A stretch of DNA of 57,594 nt from the NCBI GenBank assembly GCA_011523365.1, contig WTGY01000122.1, forward strand, positions 1 to 57,594, read 5' to 3'. The DNA comes from Caldilineaceae bacterium (GTDB lineage Bacteria > Chloroflexota > Anaerolineae > Caldilineales > Caldilineaceae). The first letter of the stretch is position 1. Every line of letters begins with the position of its first letter. Shown one piece after another: positions 28,218 through 36,813 of the stretch. The position numbers and the translations under genes are program-made. Under the pieces are notes generated by a model. That model was given only the letters and a program-made list of their open reading frames with translations, had not been told where the DNA came from and searched no databases.

Positions 28218-29507
28218 CTATGACAATCCCCAGTGTTCGTCGATTGGGTCCTGAAAAGCCGAGCGGGACCCATTGAGAACCTCATCCACATGAACAGCCT
28301 CTCCGGTCAGGCCAGATTCGTAGATGGCGTCGCCCAGCGCCAGAGAGTGCATACCTTCGCGGCCGTCGATCTCCGGCGCCTCTCGGTTGCCTCGCAGAAT
28401 CTCCAGGAATTCCCAGATCTCAATCGAGAAACCGTCTGTCGCCCCTCCCGGGTAAAGGAACTCTTCTTCCTCCTGCGACAACGTTGCCCGGTGCAATGCT
28501 TCCAACTGGCGCATATCGTAGACACAACCATCTGTGCTCTCCAGGCGGGCGGTCTCCATCTTCTGAGGGGTGCGCTGGAACAGATGGAAGATTGAGAAGG
28601 GGGCCGCAGTCGTATCGCGCAACGATCCTCTGCTTCCATAGAAGGTAACGTCATAGGCTTCTTCGCCCGGTGCGGCCAGGCTCCACGCCCAGGTTCCTGA
28701 AATCCCGTTCTTGAAGGTAAAGGTAACGAATACAGTATCTTCCGGCGTGTCTCCGAATGTTTCGGGCACGCCCGACTTCATCGACTGCAGGACGGCATAG
28801 ACCTTGTCGACTTCTCCAAAGAAATAGCGGAGCGAATCACAGTAATGAAAGCCGCTGTCGAGAACAGGACCTCCACCCGACATCAGCCTGTCCCGGCGCC
28901 AACGTTTGTGCTCAGGAAGCGGTTGATTGGAACCCTCCGACTGCTGACCCCAGAGTTGAGAAGGATTCGGCTGGTTCGACGCTTGCCCTGGTGCACCCGG
29001 AATCACGGCCGAAGACCGAAATTGATGGAAGAAACTCAGCGGCGCGCCAATCAGACCGGACTCATCAAACACCCACTTAGCCGTCCTCTGACCAGGCTGG
29101 CGGCGGTGAGGCGCGGCGGTTGAAAGAACTCGTCCCGTTCTCTCAGCCGTATCAATCATCAGGCGGCAGGCCTTGATTGTTATTCCGAGCGGTTTCTCGC
29201 AGAGTACATGCAAGCCGGCCTCCATACAGTCCACGGCAATACCGTGGTGGAGGCCGTGAGGAAGGCACAGGTCGGCGGCGTCAACTTGAGCTTTGGCTAG
29301 AAGCTCCTGATGCGTGCTGTAAACAGCGGGGCGTTCTCCCAGCAGCTCTTCGAGCATGTCGGCGCGCTCCGACGCCGCCTGTTCATTTGCGTCGCATACC
29401 GCGCGCACGACGAAATCGCCGCGTCCGCGTTCCTGCAGGTCCTTCATCGCCAGGACGTGCCGTCGCGAAATCCTGCCGCAGCCGATCAGGGCCAATCGAA
29501 TGGGCAT
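28218..29507 (-). CDS. Gfo/Idh/MocA family oxidoreductase
   Basis: A 429-residue NAD(P)-dependent sugar or cyclitol dehydrogenase. The Rossmann motif is IGCGRISRRH, the family's CEKPLGI motif follows near residue 100, and the C-terminal alpha/beta domain carries GGGPVLDSGFHYCDSLRYFFG in place of the usual GGG-x-x-x-D-x-GxH. The ATG at 29507 is chosen because GAGGA precedes it and the fold starts directly there; the frame is open to 29594. It sits between the sugar ABC genes and the PhyH/ALDH pair. An insertion around residues 150-190 carries extra Ser/Gln-rich sequence. The substrate is unknown. Confidence 0.9.
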   Translation of the reverse strand: MPIRLALIGCGRISRRHVLAMKDLQERGRGDFVVRAVCDANEQAASERADMLEELLGERPAVYSTHQELLAKAQVDAADLCLPHGLHHGIAVDCMEAGLHVLCEKPLGITIKACRLMIDTAERTGRVLSTAAPHRRQPGQRTAKWVFDESGLIGAPLSFFHQFRSSAVIPGAPGQASNQPNPSQLWGQQSEGSNQPLPEHKRWRRDRLMSGGGPVLDSGFHYCDSLRYFFGEVDKVYAVLQSMKSGVPETFGDTPEDTVFVTFTFKNGISGTWAWSLAAPGEEAYDVTFYGSRGSLRDTTAAPFSIFHLFQRTPQKMETARLESTDGCVYDMRQLEALHRATLSQEEEEFLYPGGATDGFSIEIWEFLEILRGNREAPEIDGREGMHSLALGDAIYESGLTGEAVHVDEVLNGSRSAFQDPIDEHWGLS

Positions 29508-29646
29508 GTGGAAATCCTCACTGAATTGAAAGACTCCAAAGGCGGACCAGGGGAGGGGATGATTCGTGAAATTGCGAGCCACCATAGGCAGCAACTGCTA
29601 CAAGCCTTCAGAGGAGTGAATAGGAGTTCACTCCCGCAGCTTCGGC

Positions 29647-30543
29647 CTAACCCTTGATGCCAGTTAGAGCAATGCCTTGCACAAAGGTCTTCTGCAGGAA
29701 GAAGAAGAGCATAATGATCGGGAGAGTGATCAACACCGACGCAGCCATGAGTAGGCCCCATTCAGCGCCATACTGGGTCTGATATTCGTAGATACCCAGC
29801 GACAAGGTGTACTGTTCCTGATCGCTCAGATAGATCAGAGGCCCAATATAGTCGCGCCAGCGGGCGATGAACTCGAAAATTGCGACCGTTGCCAGAGCCG
29901 GCTTGGAGAGAGGCAGGATAATGGAATAGTAGATTTTCAACTCGTTGGCGCCGTCGATGCGGGCCGCTTCCGACAACTCCATCGGGATGGTCATAAAGAA
30001 CTGACGCAGCAAAAAGATATACAACGCTCCCCCGAACCAATGCGGAACTATCAGGGGCAGCCAGGAGTTCACCCAGCCCAGGTTCTTGAAAACGATAAAC
30101 AGGGGAATCATCGTAACCTGAAAGGGTAACATCAGAGTTGCAACCGTCAGGATGAACAGAAAGTTACGACCCCGCCAAGGAATGCGGGCGAGGCTGTAGG
30201 CTACCAGAGAAGATGAGAGCAGCACACCAACCGTCGCAAGTACGGCAATCGTTAGTGTGTTGCGAAGATAGAGGAAGAATGTTATGAATTTTACAGCATC
30301 AGGATAGTTCGACCACTGAAACGGGGAGGGAATAACGACGGGTGGGTAGGCGTAGAACTGAACGTCGGGCTTTAGTGATGTAGACAACATCCAAAGAAAC
30401 GGCAAAGTAAAAACAAAGGCCGCCGGGATCAGGCTAGCGTGAATGAGAATGCTGCGGCCAAATCCTCTCAGTCGCCTGACCATGACCCGTCGGGCATGGT
30501 TTCGCGCAAATTGAGCCTGGACCTGTTGAGTTTCAACTGCCAT
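29647..30543 (-). CDS. Carbohydrate ABC transporter permease, MalG/UgpE type
   Basis: Permease of the sugar (CUT1) class, about 298 residues. N-terminal helix IHASLIPAAFVFTLPFLWML is followed by the external loop and four to five more helices. The EAA coupling loop MELSEAARIDGANELKIYYSIILPLSKPA is a perfect family match. A Met at 30543 sits one base after the upstream permease stop region and has GGAGG upstream, so it is preferred over the overlapping Met at 30564. The C-terminus QKTFVQGIALTGIKG is the usual MalG ending. No ATPase gene accompanies it. Confidence 0.93.
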   Translation of the reverse strand: MAVETQQVQAQFARNHARRVMVRRLRGFGRSILIHASLIPAAFVFTLPFLWMLSTSLKPDVQFYAYPPVVIPSPFQWSNYPDAVKFITFFLYLRNTLTIAVLATVGVLLSSSLVAYSLARIPWRGRNFLFILTVATLMLPFQVTMIPLFIVFKNLGWVNSWLPLIVPHWFGGALYIFLLRQFFMTIPMELSEAARIDGANELKIYYSIILPLSKPALATVAIFEFIARWRDYIGPLIYLSDQEQYTLSLGIYEYQTQYGAEWGLLMAASVLITLPIIMLFFFLQKTFVQGIALTGIKG

Positions 30544-30544
30544 C

Positions 30545-31480
30545 TTAGTCTTCGCCTCCAGCATAAAAGACCCAAAGACGCGCCGACCGGAAGATGATCA
30601 AGGTTACAACCAAAGTAAACATGAAGAGCAGCCATGCCATTGCCGAAGCATAGCCCATTTCCAGGTAATGGAAGGCGTTCTTGTAGAGATAGATTGAATA
30701 GAAAAGTGTCGAATTGGCTGGAAAGCCTGTACCTCCAGTCATTATGTAAGGAATCGCAAAGAAGTTCAGGGCGCCAATCACCGACGTAATCAGATGGAAG
30801 AAGACTACGGGCGTCAGAATCGGTACGGTCACATTGCGGAATTTTGACAGGAAGTTGGCGCCGTCCACATCGGCGGCGTCGTACAGGTCCTGCGGAACAT
30901 CCTGCAGGCCGGCGAGATACAAAATGATCTGCTGACCAATAATCCAGAGAGCAAGCAGAACGAGGGTCGGCCTTGCCCACTCAGCACAGGTCAGCCAGCA
31001 AGGGCCGCGCGACCCGAAGGCCCTGAAGGGGGCCGCAATTAGACCGTTGTGAGGCGTGAAGATAAAGACCCAGACCAGTGCCAGCGCCACCTCGGGTACC
31101 AACGTGGGAAGGAAATAGATTGTACGATAGACTACCTGCCCACGTATCTTGGCGTTCAACATCATCGCTAGGCCAAAAGCGAAGAAGATAGCCAAGGGAA
31201 TGGATACGACCGCAAAGTAGACGGTGTTGTAAACCGCCGCCAAAAACTCCTCATCCTTCGTAAACAACTCGATATAGTTTGCGAGCCCGGTAAACGTTGG
31301 ATTCCTGACGCCGTTGTATTTTGTAAAGCTGTAGTACGCCGACGCCAGAGTCGGATAGATCCAGAACACGAGCAGACCGAAGATCCAGGGAGAGGCAAAA
31401 AGCAGCCCGTTAATCGTATGCCGCGTTCCCTGTGACAGTCGTCGGCGGGGCAGGTTTGCTGTAGCGGTGGCAGTAGCCAT
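30545..31480 (-). CDS. Carbohydrate ABC transporter permease, MalF/UgpA type
   Basis: CUT1-class permease of about 311 residues from the Met at 31480. The longer frame to 31546 would place its start codon inside the stem-loop at 31534-31559, so the shorter start is preferred; neither has a strong ribosome site. Family text includes the first helix LFASPWIFGLLVFWIYPTLA, the SFTKYNGVRNPTFTGLANY loop, and the coupling region DLYDAADVDGANFLSKFRNVTVPIL. It forms a heterodimer with the MalG-type protein encoded next and receives substrate from the binding protein at 31655-33019. Confidence 0.93.
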   Translation of the reverse strand: MATATATANLPRRRLSQGTRHTINGLLFASPWIFGLLVFWIYPTLASAYYSFTKYNGVRNPTFTGLANYIELFTKDEEFLAAVYNTVYFAVVSIPLAIFFAFGLAMMLNAKIRGQVVYRTIYFLPTLVPEVALALVWVFIFTPHNGLIAAPFRAFGSRGPCWLTCAEWARPTLVLLALWIIGQQIILYLAGLQDVPQDLYDAADVDGANFLSKFRNVTVPILTPVVFFHLITSVIGALNFFAIPYIMTGGTGFPANSTLFYSIYLYKNAFHYLEMGYASAMAWLLFMFTLVVTLIIFRSARLWVFYAGGED

Positions 31481-31533
31481 GGCAGGACTCTGAATTTCGA
31501 GCTTAGGTGCCCGCTTCCTAATGGTAGAAGTCA

Positions 31534-31559
31534 GGTAGCGGCCCATCCGAGCCGCTACC
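31534..31559 (-). promoter_or_regulatory. Intercistronic stem-loop between binding-protein and permease genes
   Basis: A perfect 9 bp stem (31534-31542 with 31551-31559) with an eight-base loop lies between the binding-protein stop at 31655 and the permease start at 31480. No T-run follows on the minus strand, so it is better seen as an mRNA-stabilising or attenuating element than a terminator. Confidence 0.65.
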
Positions 31560-31654
31560 CTTCTCTACATTCTTGTTCGTGTTCAGTATCCTGAACTCAT
31601 TGCGCCGAAGGCCGAACTTCCATCTGCCTTGGCGACAGACATCAGACTATTCGA

Positions 31655-33019
31655 TTAGCTGAAGAAGCCGATCTCTTCCAGACCCGCGTTGATCTCCTCG
31701 TCGATGTCCATCAGCGCCTCCTCAGGCGTCTTCAGACCGTGCGGGATCTCGTCGCGGAAGGCCTTGACCTGCAGGTCCCACAGCTTGGAGCCCAACGGAA
31801 TCGGCGGGCGAGCGTGGGAAACCGGCAGCAGGTCCATGAAGACAGCGTGCAGGGGATCCTCACGGAAGAATGGATCTTCGGCAGCCGACTTGATGGTCGG
31901 GATGTGGAAGGTGTCCTTGTTGTACTTGAGCTGGCCTTCAGGGCCGCAGAGGTAGAAGCAGGCGTCGAACGCCGACTCTACGTCGTCATAGCCGAAGGGA
32001 ACTGCCCAACTCCAGCCACCTGCCCAACTTGCATGCGGGGCGGGACCGTCGGGGCCCGGCATCGGCACGACACCGTAATTTGTGTCCGGCTTGTAGCGAT
32101 GATGCTGAGCAACCTTCCAGTTGCCGCTGCAGGTCATCGCGCTCTGCCCGGTCCAGAAGTAGTCGTTCTCGCCGCGGCAGTTGCCGCCGGCACAGGCCGC
32201 CAGCATTGCATCGATGTCCTCTACGCCAATCTCGTCGACGAAGGACTTTACGAACTGCATTGACTCGATATTCTGGGGGTGGGCAAAGGTGATGCGGCGA
32301 TCGTCGTCCTGGAAGGAACCTCCAAAGCCGAAGCCCCACGTGTACAGCCACGCCTGGTCATAGATTGGGTTGAAGCCGTAGCGAGTGACCGCGCCGGTAT
32401 CGTCGCGTATGGTCAGCGCTTCGGTGGCCGCCCGCAGCTCGTCCAGGTTGGACGGCGGCGACATGGGGTCTACACCGGCCTCTTCCATGATGTCCATGTT
32501 GTACCACAGGGCGCGCGTGTCTGTGTCGAACGAGAGGGCATAGATGCCGCCCTTGTACACAGTCTCGTCCCAAGCAAAGTCGAAGTAGAGCTCCTTGGTA
32601 ACACCGGCGGCTTCGGCGAAGTCAGTGATGTCGGTGAAGAAGCCTTCGTGTGCGAACTGCGGGACAGTGAAGCGGTCGGCATAGTGGAGCGCAGGAGGGG
32701 TACCGCCTGCTACAGCGGTCAGCAGCTTTTCGTCCGCCTGGCTACCGGCCGTTCTGGCGATGTAGACAAACTCCACCTCAACGCCAATCGTGTTCTTCTC
32801 GTTGTAGATGTCGATTATCTCTTTAATCGACTCCTGCGCCAGGTCGGTCATGCGCGACCAGGCTTCCAATTTCTTGGTCTCCATCATGGCTCCGCTGTCA
32901 CCGGTGTCGGCCGCGGGCGCAGCTGCGGGCGCGGGGCAAGCCGCCAGCAGGGCCGCGCTCGTTGCCAGGCCGGAGACCTGCAGGAAGCGGCGGCGCGAAA
33001 GCATTTTCTGAGTGTCCAT
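31655..33019 (-). CDS. Sugar ABC transporter substrate-binding lipoprotein, SBP_bac_1 family
   Basis: A 454-residue extracytoplasmic binding protein. The N-terminus has a twin-arginine motif SRRRFLQ (residues 8-14), a hydrophobic stretch, and lipobox LLAAC (Cys28), pointing to Tat export and lipid anchoring. The mature part has the family 1 pattern, including VEVEFVYIARTAGSQADEKLL, DRFTVPQFAHEGFFTDIT and the late FLCGPEG segment. It is the first gene of a binding protein-permease-permease set. The following stem-loop separates it from the permeases. Ligand class: probably an oligosaccharide, glycerol-phosphate-like compound or other polyol; not determinable here. Confidence 0.92.
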   Translation of the reverse strand: MDTQKMLSRRRFLQVSGLATSAALLAACPAPAAAPAADTGDSGAMMETKKLEAWSRMTDLAQESIKEIIDIYNEKNTIGVEVEFVYIARTAGSQADEKLLTAVAGGTPPALHYADRFTVPQFAHEGFFTDITDFAEAAGVTKELYFDFAWDETVYKGGIYALSFDTDTRALWYNMDIMEEAGVDPMSPPSNLDELRAATEALTIRDDTGAVTRYGFNPIYDQAWLYTWGFGFGGSFQDDDRRITFAHPQNIESMQFVKSFVDEIGVEDIDAMLAACAGGNCRGENDYFWTGQSAMTCSGNWKVAQHHRYKPDTNYGVVPMPGPDGPAPHASWAGGWSWAVPFGYDDVESAFDACFYLCGPEGQLKYNKDTFHIPTIKSAAEDPFFREDPLHAVFMDLLPVSHARPPIPLGSKLWDLQVKAFRDEIPHGLKTPEEALMDIDEEINAGLEEIGFFS

Positions 33020-33404
33020 TCAGTCAATCCTCCATGTGAAAAAATGTGAAAATGGGTTTAACAGGTGGAGTCGGGTAAAGCGAAATGCCAAACCTCTCCG
33101 TCCGAAAGAGCGATACAGATGACCCACTTGTACGCGACAACCAGGTCAACGGCCATTCCCGTTTGGGGTTAGTAGTCCTTGACTCGGTACAAGCCACTGG
33201 ATTCCGACCGATATAATGGGAAATCGCCTTGAAAGAAATTCGTAAAACGGGCGCGCGTTCAGGGGCACCTGCGCTACCGCAAAGGATAATAACCTTATTT
33301 GTCAGACTTGTCCAAATTCAAGGGGTTATGTTACGCGATCTTCCCTGCCTGCTCCGTTCTGAATCAGGTCGAACAACGGCGAACCCGGCTCCATCGTTTA
33401 GGAA
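33020..33404. other. Intergenic region upstream of the first sugar-binding protein gene
   Basis: About 385 bases with no supported gene. It should contain the promoter of the minus-strand sugar importer. A TATAAT at 33212-33217 reads on the plus strand, with no plus-strand gene to serve. On the minus strand the same area reads CATTATAT, which could act as a -10, without a good -35. Confidence 0.4.
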
Positions 33405-34796
33405 TCAGCGTTTCCAGACTTCGATTGCCTCGTCCGGCGCGTCCAAATCGCGGAGCTCCTCAATAAACGCGTCGTGGAGGTCGTCCGCCACATCTCCGTG
33501 ATCTCCGGCCAGGTTAGTCTCCGTGAGCGGGTCGACTGCAAGATCAAAGAGCTGCCTTTCACCGTAGGAGCCGACGGGCGCGTAGGCCCAACGCTTCGTG
33601 TATAGCATTGGCGTGACTCGGTTGGGAGGCAGTTCACCATCCTCCAATCGCGTGAAGGTGGCCGACACGACACATTCATGAAGAGAGTCTTCACTTTCTC
33701 CCCGCAACAGCGGCGCGAACGACCGTCCGTGCATCGGCTCAGGCGTCTCGACATCGACGCCAGCCAGTTCAAGCAGCGTCGGCGCGATGTCCGCCGGTCG
33801 CAGCAGTTCGCTGACCGTGCGGCCCCCCTCCAATCCAGGCGCCGCCACCAGGAAGGGAATGTGGACGATCTCCGGATAGAGGGGCCAGTAACGGTCGTCG
33901 TACTTGCTGATGTTCGATTTCCCAGTGCGGTTGTGTTCGCCAAGACTAAACCCGTGATCAGACATGAAGACCACGATCGAGTTGCGCCAGAGGTCCAGGT
34001 CGTCAATTTTGGTCAAGATGCGACCCACCCAACGGTCCACCAGTTCCGCCTCGGCGCAGTAATGGGCGCGCAGGTTGCGCAGCTCGGCCTCGGTGTAGTC
34101 ACTGGCCTTGCCATAATTGGGATGCAACATCGGCGGGCCGTCGTAGTCTGGATCATACTTCCGCACCATATACTCAGGCGGGTCCCAGGGTTCGTGGGGA
34201 TCAAAGAAGTCCACCCAGAGGAAAAAGGGGCTATGTTGGCCGTTCTCCTCCAGCCACTCCACCGCCAGCTCAGCCGTACGCGGTGCAAAGCGGTCAATTT
34301 CCCGATACCAGCGGCGGTTTATCCAGGTGTGGAGGTCGATCAGGTTGCGACCTTGAAAGTGGTTACCGATATTTCGGGTTTTTTCGTCGGCCATCGCTTG
34401 TTCGATCGGATAGTTCATTCCCAGAAAGAACGTATTGCCCTCCTGACCGGGCAACGTGTGCGCGCCGTCGAACCCCTCAAAAAAGGCAGCGCGCACGAGG
34501 TGTGGGCAGTCGCCGAGCAGCTGGCTGACATAGCCGGCCTCCCTCAGGATACTCGGCAGATGGTTTTCGCTACTCAACCGCCGGTCCTGCCACGGATACC
34601 ACGGCCAGCCGACGCGCCCGGTTGTGAAATCGGTTCGATGCGGAATTGTGGGAAAACTGCCCGTATACAACCTCGACAGACTCACGCACCGCTCCGAAAA
34701 ACGGTCAAGGTGGGGCGTGCGCACCGGCATCGCAGCCGCGCGATCGAACAGATTGTCGTATCTAAAGGTGTCGGAAATCATGACAATGATGTTCAT
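33405..34796 (-). CDS. Sulfatase-like hydrolase (alkaline phosphatase superfamily) lacking the formylglycine residue
   Basis: A 463-residue enzyme of the sulfatase/phosphodiesterase fold. The metal site opens with MISDTFRYDN, and later ligands are in FMSDHGFSLGEHN. At the position of the active-site C/S-x-P-x-R motif it reads T-I-P-H-R (Thr50 to Arg54), so the Cys or Ser needed for formylglycine is a Thr. Thr is the nucleophile in other branches of the superfamily (nucleotide pyrophosphatase/phosphodiesterase type). The protein may therefore be a phosphoesterase or use another mechanism. No signal peptide is seen, suggesting a cytoplasmic location. It lies between the two sugar importers. Confidence 0.85.
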   Translation of the reverse strand: MNIIVMISDTFRYDNLFDRAAAMPVRTPHLDRFSERCVSLSRLYTGSFPTIPHRTDFTTGRVGWPWYPWQDRRLSSENHLPSILREAGYVSQLLGDCPHLVRAAFFEGFDGAHTLPGQEGNTFFLGMNYPIEQAMADEKTRNIGNHFQGRNLIDLHTWINRRWYREIDRFAPRTAELAVEWLEENGQHSPFFLWVDFFDPHEPWDPPEYMVRKYDPDYDGPPMLHPNYGKASDYTEAELRNLRAHYCAEAELVDRWVGRILTKIDDLDLWRNSIVVFMSDHGFSLGEHNRTGKSNISKYDDRYWPLYPEIVHIPFLVAAPGLEGGRTVSELLRPADIAPTLLELAGVDVETPEPMHGRSFAPLLRGESEDSLHECVVSATFTRLEDGELPPNRVTPMLYTKRWAYAPVGSYGERQLFDLAVDPLTETNLAGDHGDVADDLHDAFIEELRDLDAPDEAIEVWKR

Positions 34797-34821
34797 TGAT
34801 TCTTCCCAGGTGTAGTCGTTG

Positions 34822-35718
34822 TCAAACGGCCAATATGTCCGGTCCGTCTACAGTGGCCGCCTCAGCCAGCGCCCCTGAAGCCGCCAGCTCCCCCATCGTC
34901 GCAAACGATGCGCCCGGCTTCTTCCCCACGTGCTCCGAAACCGCGTCTATCATGCGGAATGTGTGTTCGTAATCGTCGGCGATGCCATGGGTGTGCATCA
35001 GCATGATGACGATCGGGCTGTGCTCGCTAATGCGGTCCAGATCCTGGCGCGCCAGCTCTACGAACTCATCGCTGCGTTCACCTGCTCCTCTCCAAGTGTA
35101 TTCGTTCAGGATCGGCACTTCGATGATGTCCTCATACCAGCGAAATGGGTGGTAAGGGATATTGTCCACCCAGTCCTGTGACAGGTCGCCGCTGTTATGC
35201 GGAAGATGGGCGTAGCCGCTGCCGCTGATATACATGCAGGTATGATAGCCGATCCCGACCTCACGCAATGCCGCAAACATTGGCTTGGAAATAGCACCGC
35301 ACGGCGCCCGGAACACGTTGGGCTCAACGCCCAGGTCCATTGCAAAGATCTCCAGCCCTTCCTCAATACGGTCGCGCAGGTTCTCAACTGTATAGCGGGG
35401 CATCAGCTCCTCGCGGCGCTCATCGAAGTCCGATTGCAGCGTCGAAAGAATGGAGGTCGCCGGCCACGCGGGAGGTCCGAATTCGTAACAGTCCGCGTGG
35501 GTCAACCCATGAAGCTGGATATCGTGTCCTGCGTCACGAGCAGCAATCAGCGCCTCCTTCCATTCCGACGTCATTGGTTTGCCGCCGCCCTTGGGCACCG
35601 TAAACCAGGTTGACCCCAGCCCGCGCGAACTGAAGAACTCGGTCGCCTTCGTCAGAGACTCAACCATTGCGCTGCCGCCTGAACCTGCGTCGTCAATACT
35701 CCATGAATATACGGTCAT
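34822..35718 (-). CDS. Polysaccharide deacetylase (NodB-fold) family protein, copy 1
   Basis: A 298-residue carbohydrate-esterase-4-like protein without a signal peptide. The metal and catalytic Asp pair is in WSIDDAG (Asp9, Asp10), the metal His pair in HGLTH (His70, His74), and motif 3 in FRAPCG. The start has a GGAGAA ribosome site. Cytoplasmic NodB-fold enzymes usually act on small N-acyl compounds or, as in PuuE, on allantoin, rather than on polymers. It is followed by the sulfatase-like gene after 26 bases and preceded by a close paralogue, so the three likely share an operon. The substrate is unknown. Confidence 0.88.
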   Translation of the reverse strand: MTVYSWSIDDAGSGGSAMVESLTKATEFFSSRGLGSTWFTVPKGGGKPMTSEWKEALIAARDAGHDIQLHGLTHADCYEFGPPAWPATSILSTLQSDFDERREELMPRYTVENLRDRIEEGLEIFAMDLGVEPNVFRAPCGAISKPMFAALREVGIGYHTCMYISGSGYAHLPHNSGDLSQDWVDNIPYHPFRWYEDIIEVPILNEYTWRGAGERSDEFVELARQDLDRISEHSPIVIMLMHTHGIADDYEHTFRMIDAVSEHVGKKPGASFATMGELAASGALAEAATVDGPDILAV

Positions 35719-35839
35719 CTCTTTATTCTCCGCTTGGGCCCTTTGGTATGGCCAGAATAGTTTGATTTACTACGAGGCGGCAACGGCCATCAACGAAGTC
35801 GCCAGAGGCAGGCCCGTGCCGTCTCACAGCCGGCCGGCG

Positions 35840-36736
35840 CTATACCTCAAGAATGTCCGGTCCTTCTACCGTTGCCGCCTCATCCAGGGCACCCGATGCC
35901 GCCAGCTCTCCCAATGTTACGAACGAGGCGCCCGGCTTTCGGCCGACATGCTCAGCGACAGCATCGATCACTCTGAAAGTGTGCTCAAAGTCGTCGGCGA
36001 TGCCATGCGTGTGCATCATGATGACAACGACAGGGCTGTGTTGGCTGATACGGTCCAGGTCTTGGTGCGCTAGCTCGATAAACTCTTCACTGCGCTCTCC
36101 GGATCCATGCCAGGTATACTCATTCAGAATCGGTGCCTCAACAATGCCTTGATACCAGCGAAACGGCCGGTAAGGGATATTGTCGACCCATTTCTGCGAC
36201 AAATTCCTCCCGTCTTCCTGCCATTGCTCGTAGCCGGTAGCGCTGATAAACATTCCCGTATGGTAGCCTATGCCGACCTCTTGCAATGCTCCGAACATCG
36301 GTTTAGAGACAGCCCCACACGGAGCCCGGAAAACGGTGGGCTCAATACCATAGTCCGTCGAAAATATCGCTATCGCCTCTTCGACGCGCCCGCGCAGTTT
36401 GTCCACTGTGTAGCGCTGCAAATACTCTTCACTTCTTTCGTCATATTCCGACTGGAGCGTGGGCAGGATGGAGGTCGCGGGCCAGGCAGGCGGTCCAAAC
36501 TCATAGCAATCGGAGTGCGTCAAACCGAGCGGCTGCAGGTCGTGACCCGCGCCCCGTGCCGCTACCAGCGCCTCCTTCCATTCCGCCGACATCGTCTCGC
36601 CCCAGGGTTTGGGCACAGCGAACACGGTTGAACTCAGGCCGCGAGAATCAAAGAACTCTGTCGTCCTCCTCAGAGACTCCACCAGCACGCTGTCGCCCCA
36701 GCCGGCGTCGTCAATCGTCCATGAATAGGCGGTCAA
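35840..36736 (-). CDS. Polysaccharide deacetylase (NodB-fold) family protein, copy 2 with altered metal site
   Basis: Close paralogue of the next gene, matching over its whole length with the same 298-residue size when started at the TTG at 36736 (GGAGAAG just upstream). The frame can also start at GTG 36751, but the paralogue aligns from the TTG. The Asp pair (WTIDDAG) and FRAPCG motif are kept, but the first metal His is Leu70: the text reads LGLTH where copy 1 has HGLTH. The catalytic zinc site is thus incomplete, so it may be inactive, a partner subunit, or have shifted function. No signal peptide. Confidence 0.87.
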   Translation of the reverse strand: MTAYSWTIDDAGWGDSVLVESLRRTTEFFDSRGLSSTVFAVPKPWGETMSAEWKEALVAARGAGHDLQPLGLTHSDCYEFGPPAWPATSILPTLQSEYDERSEEYLQRYTVDKLRGRVEEAIAIFSTDYGIEPTVFRAPCGAVSKPMFGALQEVGIGYHTGMFISATGYEQWQEDGRNLSQKWVDNIPYRPFRWYQGIVEAPILNEYTWHGSGERSEEFIELAHQDLDRISQHSPVVVIMMHTHGIADDFEHTFRVIDAVAEHVGRKPGASFVTLGELAASGALDEAATVEGPDILEV

Positions 36737-36813
36737 ATCAGTCTTCTCCACAGGAGAGTCTTTTTTGAGACCGGGACAGGCCTCAAGTCAAGCAACAAAC
36801 TTTCTTCTTTCTG

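Noticed and set aside
33212..33217. TATAAT on the plus strand upstream of a short open frame (33229-33501)
   Set aside because: No good -35, and the frame has no domain and overlaps the sulfatase-like gene end; probably chance.
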